Of a stretch of DNA of 64,000 nt, positions 9,348 to 16,992 are shown in pieces. The stretch is from assembly GCA_965243245.1 (NCBI GenBank), contig OZ251536.1, positions 248,001 to 312,000 of the forward strand, written 5' to 3'. The DNA is from JAYQKL01 sp965243245 (GTDB taxonomy: Bacteria > Pseudomonadota > Alphaproteobacteria > RS24). The position numbers and the translations under genes are program-made. Positions within the stretch are counted from its first letter, which is position 1, and each line of letters opens with the position of its first letter. The notes under the pieces were generated by a model. That model had not been told where the DNA came from, did not search any database, and saw nothing but the letters and a program-made list of their open reading frames with translations.

Positions 9348-11344
9348 TGACTAGCTGTGTCAATCCAAATAGGCGAGGACCATGCACGTTCTTGAATGAT
9401 TTTTTTCATTACCGGATTAGGGTCAGCATTTGCATGAACCGCATCCCAAGTTGACCAGCGACATGTCGGGTTTTCCAATGCACGAACATAATAGGCGACA
9501 TTTTGTTGAGGCTTGAAATCTGGGTCACGCCAAACAACACTTAGCTCGGGGTCGCCTTTATCTGGCGTTATCATGCAGGTTTTTGTATCCACTCTTGCGC
9601 CATTATCAGGACAGCGATGCGTCACAGGGTCTGGTGATAATCCATCAGAGCAGGCGGCATCATAAATGGCTTCTTGGGGTTTGCCGTTTTCGTGCCAAAC
9701 CTTGATGATTTGCAGACGTTGAAGCGGGGTCGCATAAGGGTCACGCATTGCCCATGCGATGAGCTTTGGTTGTTGGTCGGCGCGATGTTGTAATGCGCCG
9801 CCCATAGGGACACCTTGCGCATATGCTTTTTCAAGCAATTTAGGGTCACTAAGAATATTTTCAGCATAAGCATATCCAGCAAAAAAGCGAACGCGGATAC
9901 GGGTTCCTGTGGTGGCGAATGTTTCGCGAGTTTTCATTGTTGCAAATAAATCTTCGCGTGTATTGGCAGGTGCCCAGATGCCCGCCAGCCCCGATGCTCC
10001 CCAATTCATAAATGTGGCTTGAACATCCGGGTCGACTTCAACCCCTTCCCAAGTTTTTTTGAAGTAACCCGGCACAGACGCACGGCGCACTTTTGTGCCG
10101 TCCAAGATACCAATTTTTGACCAATAATAATCCTCATCATATGACCCGGCCGCAACATGGGTATCGGTCGAGCCGATTAAGCCAAATTTATATGGATTAT
10201 TTTTGCTCGCATTGTCCATCCCGATGCCATTTGCCAGTGCTTCTCGAACGAAGCCGCCGCTAATTTTAGATTTAATGTTTGACGCAAGCAGATATTCGTA
10301 AAGTTCAAAATCAGCCCATTCATCATGCGGCGAAATTGACGGGTGTGTTTCAGAGGTGCCTTTGACTTGCGCAATCTCTACAATTGGTTCATTGCGCATA
10401 CGTTTTTCTGAATAGGCTTTATCAATTGGGGCGCCGTTATATTGGGTCAAAGAAAACATCTCGCCATCTGAAACATTGGAATTATGCGGAATAGACATAA
10501 CATCAAAGCCACGTTCACGATTATTATCCATCCAGTCCCAGAGGTCTTCTGGGTTGATTGAGTCTAATGAGCCAAAAACATCTTCGGGAGCGGTGTCTTT
10601 AAAAATCACGTTCCGATGCAAATTACCGCCGGCGATTGTCTGCTCGCTCGCGCCAATACTATTGCTCGCATTAACGTCCATATTGGTTCGCATGGCGGTG
10701 TATTCATAAGCTTTGAAGGTCGTAAATTTGCCCGGTTCATAATGCTTATCGGCAACTTCTTGTGTTCTGTGCCAGGTTGTTTTGACGATCTGGGCATCAT
10801 AGAAATCTTTATAGGCAACCCCTGAGCGCACAGATTGTCCCATTTTAGCAAAAGCGGCGGTGATTTTATCTTGACTAAGCGAGAACATATCCTCTGCGCC
10901 GGGTGCTTTTGAGACACGGTGGTCGCTCTCATTCATAGCGCGTAAGATACCAAGATATTCTGCGTGGTCTGTCACGGCAAGAAAATCAAGGGCAGGGGTC
11001 GTTAAATTTAATTTATATTTTAGCGGGTGGCTAATCGCGGCACCTTTGGCATATTTATAGGCATCATCGGGGGTGGTGCGGTTATAAAAAATATACGAGT
11101 CGAATGAATTTCCAGTATGAACATGAAGATCCCCAAAATAAGCATTTTTCAAAGGGTTGTTTTCAACCTTTTTTTCAATTGATGAGGTAATAGGTGCTTT
11201 TTCAGGGTCAATCTTGCTGGCTTTTTTGTCTTCACGTTCAGAACATGCAAAAAGCCCCAAGGCGAATAGGCTGGTGATAGAGACGGTTTTGACAAAATAG
11301 CTATGCTGCCTCTTGACTTTTTTTGACGCTTTATTTTTAGTCAT
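9344..11344 (-). CDS. DUF3604 (PHP-like) putative metallohydrolase lipoprotein, module copy 1
   Basis: About 666 residues. A lipoprotein signal (lipobox LFAC, Cys34) is followed by a DUF3604 body. It opens with FGDLHVHTGNSFDSY (HxH, residues about 70-84) and continues with VTDHAEYLG, IPHNSNVSDGEM and GSTDTHVAAGSY. These His/Asp clusters look like metal ligands of a PHP-type amidohydrolase fold. The ATG at 11344 has an excellent GGGAGGGG site; an in-frame codon at 11392 does not. It lies 60 bases after a KshA-like Rieske gene on the same strand and overlaps the ppiC gene. Biochemical function is unknown; a role in envelope processing of a steroid or conjugate is only suggested by context. Confidence 0.85.
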   Translation of the reverse strand: MTKNKASKKVKRQHSYFVKTVSITSLFALGLFACSEREDKKASKIDPEKAPITSSIEKKVENNPLKNAYFGDLHVHTGNSFDSYIFYNRTTPDDAYKYAKGAAISHPLKYKLNLTTPALDFLAVTDHAEYLGILRAMNESDHRVSKAPGAEDMFSLSQDKITAAFAKMGQSVRSGVAYKDFYDAQIVKTTWHRTQEVADKHYEPGKFTTFKAYEYTAMRTNMDVNASNSIGASEQTIAGGNLHRNVIFKDTAPEDVFGSLDSINPEDLWDWMDNNRERGFDVMSIPHNSNVSDGEMFSLTQYNGAPIDKAYSEKRMRNEPIVEIAQVKGTSETHPSISPHDEWADFELYEYLLASNIKSKISGGFVREALANGIGMDNASKNNPYKFGLIGSTDTHVAAGSYDEDYYWSKIGILDGTKVRRASVPGYFKKTWEGVEVDPDVQATFMNWGASGLAGIWAPANTREDLFATMKTRETFATTGTRIRVRFFAGYAYAENILSDPKLLEKAYAQGVPMGGALQHRADQQPKLIAWAMRDPYATPLQRLQIIKVWHENGKPQEAIYDAACSDGLSPDPVTHRCPDNGARVDTKTCMITPDKGDPELSVVWRDPDFKPQQNVAYYVRALENPTCRWSTWDAVHANADPNPVMKKIIQERAWSSPIWIDTASQ

Positions 11345-11404
11345 AATTCCCCTCCCAGAGCAAAAAACTGTAATATGGCGAACGCTTTTCAAGCTTGAAT
11401 TTTC

Positions 11405-12463
11405 CTAGAAAGGGTCTCGGCTTGTGCCTTTGGTGATATAAACGCCATTGCTTTTATTTTGATATTCTTTGGCTTTGTTGCGCGGCACATAAAACTGTTG
11501 ATACCAAATACGCGCTTTTCCAAATGGTCCATCACCAACGACTTGCATAGGCTTTATGCAAGGCTTTTTATAAGTCCAAATTTCAAAATCTTGAAGAAAA
11601 GCCAGACGGCTAGATGCTTGATAAGCCCGCGCAGTTGCAACATCTTCAGCCGACGCCACATTATTTGACGACTTAACAAGCAAACCATGCCATGCACGCA
11701 CAATACCATCTTCAACAGGCGTGTGCGTGATCAGCATAAGTGACGGATGGTCGCCGAGCATTCTGGATAATAAAATAGCCGGTCCAGTATACCAAGTATC
11801 ATTATACATAACATCATCAGATAATGTCTTATGACCCGCCGCCAAGCGTTGAACAATCACATGATTATCTATTTCATTTTCGAAATATTCCATGTTTGTT
11901 GAGCCATGAATCGGCGGCAAATGAGCTTTATCAGCCATGTTATCAATAATTTCTTGCGGGTGGCACTTCAGCTCACCTAGTTGGTCGATTTTCCAATTGA
12001 CCCAAGCTGTATCTTCCCATTCGGGCAGGTCGGGGAGATCATAATCAGGCTGTTGATTTTCAGGGTCATACCACATGAAAACACAGCCCCCCCATTCACG
12101 TGTTGGCCAGCTTTTAATGCAAGCCTTTTCAGGAATAGGCGCCGGCGAATACGGAATTTCATCACACACCCCCTCAGGCGTGAAACGCCAGCCATGATAA
12201 GGACACCGAATAGAATCGCCTTGAATATGCTCGCCTTCCATCACGATATATGATGTTTCGTTTTTCCCAAGATGCGTTCCCATGTGTGGGCAGTAAGCTT
12301 CGACTAAAACGACTCGCCCGCTTTGTCCGCGATACATGACCATTTCTTCGCCGAAATATTTTACTGTCGCGGGTTTATTTGTCGCCTCACAAGACTCGGC
12401 AATCATAAACCATCCACGTGGAAAAGTGTATTCGCCAATATCATAATCTATCGTTTTTGCCAT
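11405..12463 (-). CDS. Rieske non-heme iron oxygenase, KshA-like
   Basis: Terminal oxygenase component, 352 residues. The Rieske 2Fe-2S ligands are in YCPHMGTHLG and RCPYHGWRF. The mononuclear iron site is in EIIDNMADKAHLPPIH (D-x2-H-x4-H), and the C-terminus has QDFEIWTYKKP … WYQQFYVP. This layout and the closing motifs resemble 3-ketosteroid 9-alpha-hydroxylase oxygenase (KshA), the ring-B-opening enzyme. A GAGGTAAG site precedes the ATG at 12463. It sits between the OYE-type reductase gene and the DUF3604 module. No KshB-type reductase is adjacent. The family is secure; the 9-alpha-hydroxylase role is a reasoned guess because three KshA-like genes occur in the window. Confidence 0.85.
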   Translation of the reverse strand: MAKTIDYDIGEYTFPRGWFMIAESCEATNKPATVKYFGEEMVMYRGQSGRVVLVEAYCPHMGTHLGKNETSYIVMEGEHIQGDSIRCPYHGWRFTPEGVCDEIPYSPAPIPEKACIKSWPTREWGGCVFMWYDPENQQPDYDLPDLPEWEDTAWVNWKIDQLGELKCHPQEIIDNMADKAHLPPIHGSTNMEYFENEIDNHVIVQRLAAGHKTLSDDVMYNDTWYTGPAILLSRMLGDHPSLMLITHTPVEDGIVRAWHGLLVKSSNNVASAEDVATARAYQASSRLAFLQDFEIWTYKKPCIKPMQVVGDGPFGKARIWYQQFYVPRNKAKEYQNKSNGVYITKGTSRDPF

Positions 12464-12494
12464 TTTCTTACCTCAAAGTTGTGTTACTTCAAAA

Positions 12495-13730
12495 TTATGC
12501 AGTTGCTTGAACTTCATCTGTTAATAAGGGGCAAATCACCCCATCATCACCATCAATATGCGCCACGCAACGATTGCAGGATATGCAATTTGATACCTCA
12601 GCTTCCTTATTTTTATAGATACTAGGCAAATTAGGTTGATTTATCAATGCTCGTCCAAGAACAATTGCGTCAAATCCTTCTTCCATGGTTTTGTAGAAGC
12701 TCGCCAATGACTTAATGCCGCCAACAAGAGCAATTGGCATTTTCACTTCGGCGCGTATTTTTTTGGCATTTTCAAGGAAGTACATCTCTTTGAAAGGCAT
12801 GGACGGAAAGTTACGCGCCGCAAGTGTATAGATGATTTTATTGACCAAGCTTTTTTGCATTTGAATGAGCGGCTTTATCGGTGATTGTCCTCTAAAAAGA
12901 TACATTGGGTTTTTTGAACTAAAGCCGCCTGTCAGCACCAGCATGGAGGCGGCTTTATCGGCTTCAATCATTTTGGCAACTTTAATGGAGTCCTCAACTG
13001 TGAGACCGCCTTTAAAACCGTCTTTGACATTCAGTTTTACAAAAATTGGAACATCCGGGCCAATAGCTTCGCGCACTTTTTTGACGGACATGAGCGCGAA
13101 GCGGGCGCGGTTTTCGATGCTTCCGCCGAATTTATCACGGCGGCGATTAACCGCAGGGCAGAGAAATTGCGAGAATAAATATCCGTGTCCCATATGTAAT
13201 TCAATAATATCAAAACCAGCTTCAATGGCGCGTTTGGCAGCACTTGCGTAATCATCGACAATTTGCAGGATTTCAGCTTCCTTTAACGGCTTGATAAAGG
13301 GGATACCGGCAAAAAGTCCGTATGTATTAATTCCATAAGACGCCCCTTTTGAAAACCGTTTAGATGAAAGATTGCTGTATTTTGTTTGCATACCGCAATG
13401 GGCTAACTGAATAGATGCGGCGGCGTTATGTTTATGTATCCGTGTGGTTACCTTTTTCAAAGCCTCAATGACATGGTCATCTTGCATACACATTTGATCA
13501 TCAAAAGTGCGGGCATCATTATTGACCGCCCCATAGGCAACCGTAATCACCCCGCTACCACCTTGGGCGTAGCGTTCGTGAAAAGCCTCTAATTTGTCGC
13601 CGGGAACGCCCGCAGGTGTCAAGCCTTCGAAAGTAGCTGTTTTGACGATACGATTCTTGAGCTTGAGTTTATTAAGCATCCATGAGCCAAATGGATCAGC
13701 AGATTTAGTAGATGACATGTCGTAACTCAT
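12495..13730 (-). CDS. Old yellow enzyme-family NADH:flavin oxidoreductase
   Basis: 411-residue FMN-binding TIM barrel. Visible motifs: an N-terminal LKNRIVKTATFEG strand, AASIQLAHCGMQT, the GFDIIELHMGHGYLFSQFLCPAVNRR block with the OYE/dienoyl-reductase active-site His region, and FDAIVLGRALINQPNLP. A C-terminal cysteine pair in SNCISCNRC recalls the [4Fe-4S]-linked 2,4-dienoyl-CoA reductase/BaiCD subgroup, but the protein stops about where the FMN domain ends, so it lacks the extra flavodoxin-like domains. Probably reduces an enone in a steroid ring or CoA ester; the substrate is inference. The start may be 13730 or the in-frame ATG at 13718. Confidence 0.83.
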   Translation of the reverse strand: MSYDMSSTKSADPFGSWMLNKLKLKNRIVKTATFEGLTPAGVPGDKLEAFHERYAQGGSGVITVAYGAVNNDARTFDDQMCMQDDHVIEALKKVTTRIHKHNAAASIQLAHCGMQTKYSNLSSKRFSKGASYGINTYGLFAGIPFIKPLKEAEILQIVDDYASAAKRAIEAGFDIIELHMGHGYLFSQFLCPAVNRRRDKFGGSIENRARFALMSVKKVREAIGPDVPIFVKLNVKDGFKGGLTVEDSIKVAKMIEADKAASMLVLTGGFSSKNPMYLFRGQSPIKPLIQMQKSLVNKIIYTLAARNFPSMPFKEMYFLENAKKIRAEVKMPIALVGGIKSLASFYKTMEEGFDAIVLGRALINQPNLPSIYKNKEAEVSNCISCNRCVAHIDGDDGVICPLLTDEVQATA

Positions 13731-13743
13731 ACCTAAAATATAA

Positions 13744-13766
13744 AATATATAATGCTGTTATATATT
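13744..13766. promoter_or_regulatory. Inverted repeat in divergent OYE/MFS promoter
   Basis: Perfect 9-5-9 inverted repeat: left arm AATATATAA (13744-13752), right arm TTATATATT (13758-13766). It lies 14 bases upstream of the OYE gene start and in the shared region with the MFS gene. Its core ATAATGCTGTTAT matches the ATAATGnnATTAT-type cores at 16958 and 40653/40676. It also contains TATAAT, so a promoter -10 role is possible. Confidence 0.45.
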
Positions 13767-13921
13767 ATATATCTTTTTTACGAATTCCAAGTTATTCATG
13801 TAAAATGTGGCAAAGTTTTTTGGCATAATTTTTAAAATGCCTCTTATTTATTGGGGGTTATTTATTGGGCTTTTCTATGAGCTGAGTGATTTCTACCCCT
13901 GCGCCTTGCTTGGAGACATAT

Positions 13922-15223
13922 ATGTTGGATAAAGAAAATAAACTCTATGCACGTTATGTTTTAGGGGCAATGGTCGTTTTATATATGCTCAATGTCACGG
14001 ACCGCTATATAGCTTCGGGATTGCTGGAACGTATTAAAGAGAGTTTTGATGTTTCAGATACTTATATGGGGTTTCTTATTGGGCCGGCTTTTGCGTTTGT
14101 TTATACTGTTTTAGCTATTCCGATTGCGCGTTATGCGGACCGCCATAATCGTGTGAAAATTATCTGTAGCGGGGCGGTTATTTGGAGTTTTTTCACGGTT
14201 TTGAGTGGGCTTGCACGCACGCCTGAAGTCTTTGCTATTTCGCGGCTGGGGGTTGGTATAGGCGAGGCGGCGTTTTTAGCCCCGACATTTTCATTGCTAT
14301 CGGATTACTTTGCGCCTAAGCAGCGTGCGTTGGCTTTTGCTATTTTGAATTTAGGGGTTTATTTGGGGCAGATTATTGGTCTTATGGGCGGGGCGGCTAT
14401 TGCCGAAGCGTTTGATTGGCGCATGGCGTTTTTCTTATTGGGGGCACCCGGAATTGGCTTTGCCGCATTGGCTTATTTTACGGTTTACGACCCTCAACGC
14501 GGCAGACTTGACCCTGATTATGATGGAATTGAGACATCATCAAAACAGCTCTCTTTGCTGAATGTTGCCAAAATACTCTATGGGTGTAAGGGCTATTTAC
14601 ATATGACACTTGGCTCTATTTGTGGTGGTTTTGCAGGTTATGGGTTTGGTATATGGGCCCCGACTTTATTTGTGCGTGCTTTTGATTTAAGCCTAACCGA
14701 GGCCAATACGCGCTATGGCGCACCTTCTGTTATTGCAGCTATTATAGGGGCGATTATCTTAGGGGTTTTGGCAGATAAATTAAGCGCGAAAGATCCAAAA
14801 TGGCCCTTGCGCTTAGCCGCTATCGGATTGACGGGGTCGGGCTTATTTATGATGGGTATTAGCTTGGCCCCATCACCCTTTTTTGCCACGCTGTGCGCCA
14901 TACCTGCTGGATTGCTAGGCGGCGGCTGGGTCATCGGTGTGCAGGCATCTTTGCAAGACCTCGTGCCAGCAAAATTACGCGCCACATCAACCTCTCTTTG
15001 GGGCTTCGCTTTCACCTTTTCGGGGCTGGCTCTTGGCGTTCAAATTGCCGGCCTCGTAACAGATATATTGACGCTCCAGCTTGGTGGCGATGCCATACGT
15101 TATGCCCTGTTTATGGTTTTGTTACCCTGTTTTCCGGGAAGTCTTTTATTGCTTTCAGCCGCCCGCCACATTGACAGCGATAGAGTCAAAATCTTAAAAA
15201 TGCTAAAGCAGGTAAACTCTTAA
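13922..15223 (+). CDS. MFS transporter, Spinster-like
   Basis: Inner-membrane carrier of about 433 residues with 12 predicted membrane helices. The MFS loop 2-3 signature is seen as PIARYADRHNRVKII, and the N-terminal LNVTDRYIASGLLERIKESFDVSDTYMG resembles the Spinster (Spns) group often found in catabolic clusters. I favour the ATG at 13922 (GGAG six bases upstream) over a GTG at 13886. It is divergent from the OYE/Rieske/DUF3604 operon and overlaps the convergent SDR gene by four bases. Substrate unknown; a steroid or lipid-like acid is suggested by context only. Confidence 0.88.
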   Translation: MLDKENKLYARYVLGAMVVLYMLNVTDRYIASGLLERIKESFDVSDTYMGFLIGPAFAFVYTVLAIPIARYADRHNRVKIICSGAVIWSFFTVLSGLARTPEVFAISRLGVGIGEAAFLAPTFSLLSDYFAPKQRALAFAILNLGVYLGQIIGLMGGAAIAEAFDWRMAFFLLGAPGIGFAALAYFTVYDPQRGRLDPDYDGIETSSKQLSLLNVAKILYGCKGYLHMTLGSICGGFAGYGFGIWAPTLFVRAFDLSLTEANTRYGAPSVIAAIIGAIILGVLADKLSAKDPKWPLRLAAIGLTGSGLFMMGISLAPSPFFATLCAIPAGLLGGGWVIGVQASLQDLVPAKLRATSTSLWGFAFTFSGLALGVQIAGLVTDILTLQLGGDAIRYALFMVLLPCFPGSLLLLSAARHIDSDRVKILKMLKQVNS

Positions 15224-16047
15224 AAGTGATACGAGCCACCATTGGCAGCAAGAATACTACCCGTCACAAAAGAAGCATCATCGGATAAAAGGAAATTCAC
15301 CGCCGCCGCAATTTCAGTTGGCTCGGCCATGCGACCAAGCGGCACGGCGTTTTTCATATCAGTAATCCACTGCTCAGGAATACCCTGCATAATCGGTGTA
15401 TTGGTGGGGCCAGGCGCAACGGCATTAACCCGAATATTTCGCCCCGCAACCTCGCGTGCAAGCTGGCGGGTTAATCCAAGCAGAGCCGTTTTAGACGTCA
15501 CATAATGAGGCGAGCCTTCACCCGATTGAGCAGAGGTTGAAGAAATATTAACGATAGCCCCCCCTTTGTCATCTTCAGCCATGATACGGATAAGCTCGCG
15601 GCAAACATAAAATGCACCATTGAGATTGACGTCCATAACGCCTTGCCAGCCATCATCTTCCATGTGAATCAAATGGTCCACAAATGTTGTGGAAGCCTGT
15701 CCCGCCGCAAGTTCTTCATTACGTTTGCCCATGGCTTCATAGAATTTATCCGAGCCGTCATTTGGTGCTTGCCCAATGCCAGCATTATTGACGCCATAAT
15801 CGAGCTGTCCAAAAATCTCGCGCGCTTTTCGAATACTGGCGATGACGTCGCTACTTTTGCTGACATTCGTGGGTAAAGCCAGATGCGCCTGCGGATTAGG
15901 CAGAGCGTCAATCACAGCTTGAGTTGTTTTCGGATTTAAGTCCATGACGCCAACCCGTGCGCCCTCAAAAGCCAAACGCGTAACAATTGCGGCCCCTATA
16001 CCCTGACCTGCACCCGTTACAATGGCGGTTTTACCTTTAAGTTTCAT
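15220..16047 (-). CDS. Short-chain dehydrogenase/reductase
   Basis: Classical NAD(P)-dependent SDR, 275 residues. It has the cofactor-binding TGAGQGIG (about 11-18), NNAG at strand 4, the catalytic Ser in NISSTSAQ and Tyr-Lys in HYVTSK, and a PGPTNTP loop. A longer insertion (residues about 95-120) sits between the NNAG motif and helix 5 compared with typical 250-residue SDRs. GAGG lies seven bases upstream of the ATG. It is followed upstream on the same strand by another SDR after a 35-base gap, so the two probably form one operon. Hydroxysteroid or hydroxyacyl-CoA dehydrogenase activity is plausible but not distinguishable. Confidence 0.87.
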   Translation of the reverse strand: MKLKGKTAIVTGAGQGIGAAIVTRLAFEGARVGVMDLNPKTTQAVIDALPNPQAHLALPTNVSKSSDVIASIRKAREIFGQLDYGVNNAGIGQAPNDGSDKFYEAMGKRNEELAAGQASTTFVDHLIHMEDDGWQGVMDVNLNGAFYVCRELIRIMAEDDKGGAIVNISSTSAQSGEGSPHYVTSKTALLGLTRQLAREVAGRNIRVNAVAPGPTNTPIMQGIPEQWITDMKNAVPLGRMAEPTEIAAAVNFLLSDDASFVTGSILAANGGSYHF

Positions 16048-16082
16048 TGCTCGTCCTCATTCATTTGATGTTTATTTTATGG

Positions 16083-16862
16083 CTATTGGGGAACATATAG
16101 CTCATTGGCTTTGCCGCCATCAACAGGAATAATAGCACCATTGACATAGCTTGACATATTTGATGCAAGGAACAAAGCGACTTGAGCCACTTCTTCTGGG
16201 GCACCAATGCGCCCCATCGGATTGGCATTGGCGATGGCATCACCCGCAGTAGGGTCGGATTTGAAAAAAGCTTTTGTGCCGAGTGTCATGATCGGGCCCG
16301 GCGCAATACCATTGACTCTGATATTATGGCGTGCGCCCTCCATAGCGGCCGTGCGGGTGAGGTGGTCAAGTGCCGCCTTAGAGGCTGAATAGCCAGACAT
16401 GCCCTGCATAGCGCGTGCCCCATTAATGGAAGATAAATTAATAATCGTGCCGCCTTTGCCCATCATATGTTTCATGGCAGCTTGCATGCCTAAATAAGCC
16501 GCATCGACATTAATTGAGAAGTTGGTTTTGAAATCATCCAGTGTCGTATCTGCAATCATGCCATAGCCGACATGGGGCGCATTATTTACTAAAATATCTA
16601 ATTGGGATTGTCCAACTTCATTGATTAAATCGACAAAGGCTTGGGCATTTGAAAGATCAAGTGCTTTTACTTCACAAGTGCCGCCGTTTTTTTGAATTTG
16701 CTTTTGAGCCTCCGCCAGCTTATCTTGGGTTCTGGCGCAGATAATGACTTTTGCCCCCGCTAAGGCAAAGGCAACGGCTATGGCGCGGCCAATTCCATCG
16801 CTACCGCCTGTAATAATCGCGGTTTTGTTAGCCAGCATCTTATCAGACATATTAGTAGACAT
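16083..16862 (-). CDS. Short-chain dehydrogenase/reductase
   Basis: Classical SDR of 259 residues with TGGSDGIG, the NNAP variant of the NNAG motif, catalytic INLSSINGARAMQGMSGYSASK (read as Ser, Tyr, Lys) and PGPIMT. The start at 16862 has AAAGGAAA five bases upstream. It is first of a two-SDR minus-strand operon and is divergent from the acyl-CoA ligase gene at 16993, with candidate operators between. The NNAP change is tolerated in many SDRs. Substrate unknown; context favours a steroid alcohol/ketone or CoA-ester alcohol. Confidence 0.87.
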   Translation of the reverse strand: MSTNMSDKMLANKTAIITGGSDGIGRAIAVAFALAGAKVIICARTQDKLAEAQKQIQKNGGTCEVKALDLSNAQAFVDLINEVGQSQLDILVNNAPHVGYGMIADTTLDDFKTNFSINVDAAYLGMQAAMKHMMGKGGTIINLSSINGARAMQGMSGYSASKAALDHLTRTAAMEGARHNIRVNGIAPGPIMTLGTKAFFKSDPTAGDAIANANPMGRIGAPEEVAQVALFLASNMSSYVNGAIIPVDGGKANELYVPQ

Positions 16863-16893
16863 AAGTTTCCTTTCAATAAAACTTAAGCCTGCG

Positions 16894-16907
16894 TAGAATT
16901 TATTCTA
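16894..16907. promoter_or_regulatory. Palindrome resembling a KstR-type operator
   Basis: Perfect 6-2-6 inverted repeat TAGAAT TT ATTCTA in the divergent SDR/acyl-CoA ligase promoter, 32 bases upstream of the SDR start. The known actinobacterial KstR operator is TnnAACnnGTTnnA. This site fits except for symmetric C-to-T and G-to-A changes. No kstR gene is visible in the window, so the resemblance may be accidental in AT-rich DNA. Confidence 0.3.
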
Positions 16908-16955
16908 TTAAAATACGCAAATTCAGTTTCTAATGTAAATTATATTGGATTAATA

Positions 16956-16972
16956 ATATAATGATATTATAT
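16956..16972. promoter_or_regulatory. Inverted repeat upstream of acyl-CoA ligase gene
   Basis: Perfect 7-3-7 inverted repeat (arms ATATAAT and ATTATAT), 20 bases before the ATG at 16993. The core ATAATGATATTAT differs from the repeated 40653/40676 core ATAATGGCATTAT at two positions. It contains TATAAT, which could serve as a -10 element, so operator and promoter roles may overlap. Confidence 0.4.
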
Positions 16973-16992
16973 AAGTTACCAAAAGTAAATGA

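Noticed and set aside
11388..11399. Perfect palindrome TTCAAGCTTGAA as a KstR2-type operator
   Set aside because: KstR2 sites need a two-base gap between CAAG and CTTG; this one has none and occurs once, so it is left as a chance palindrome containing a HindIII site.
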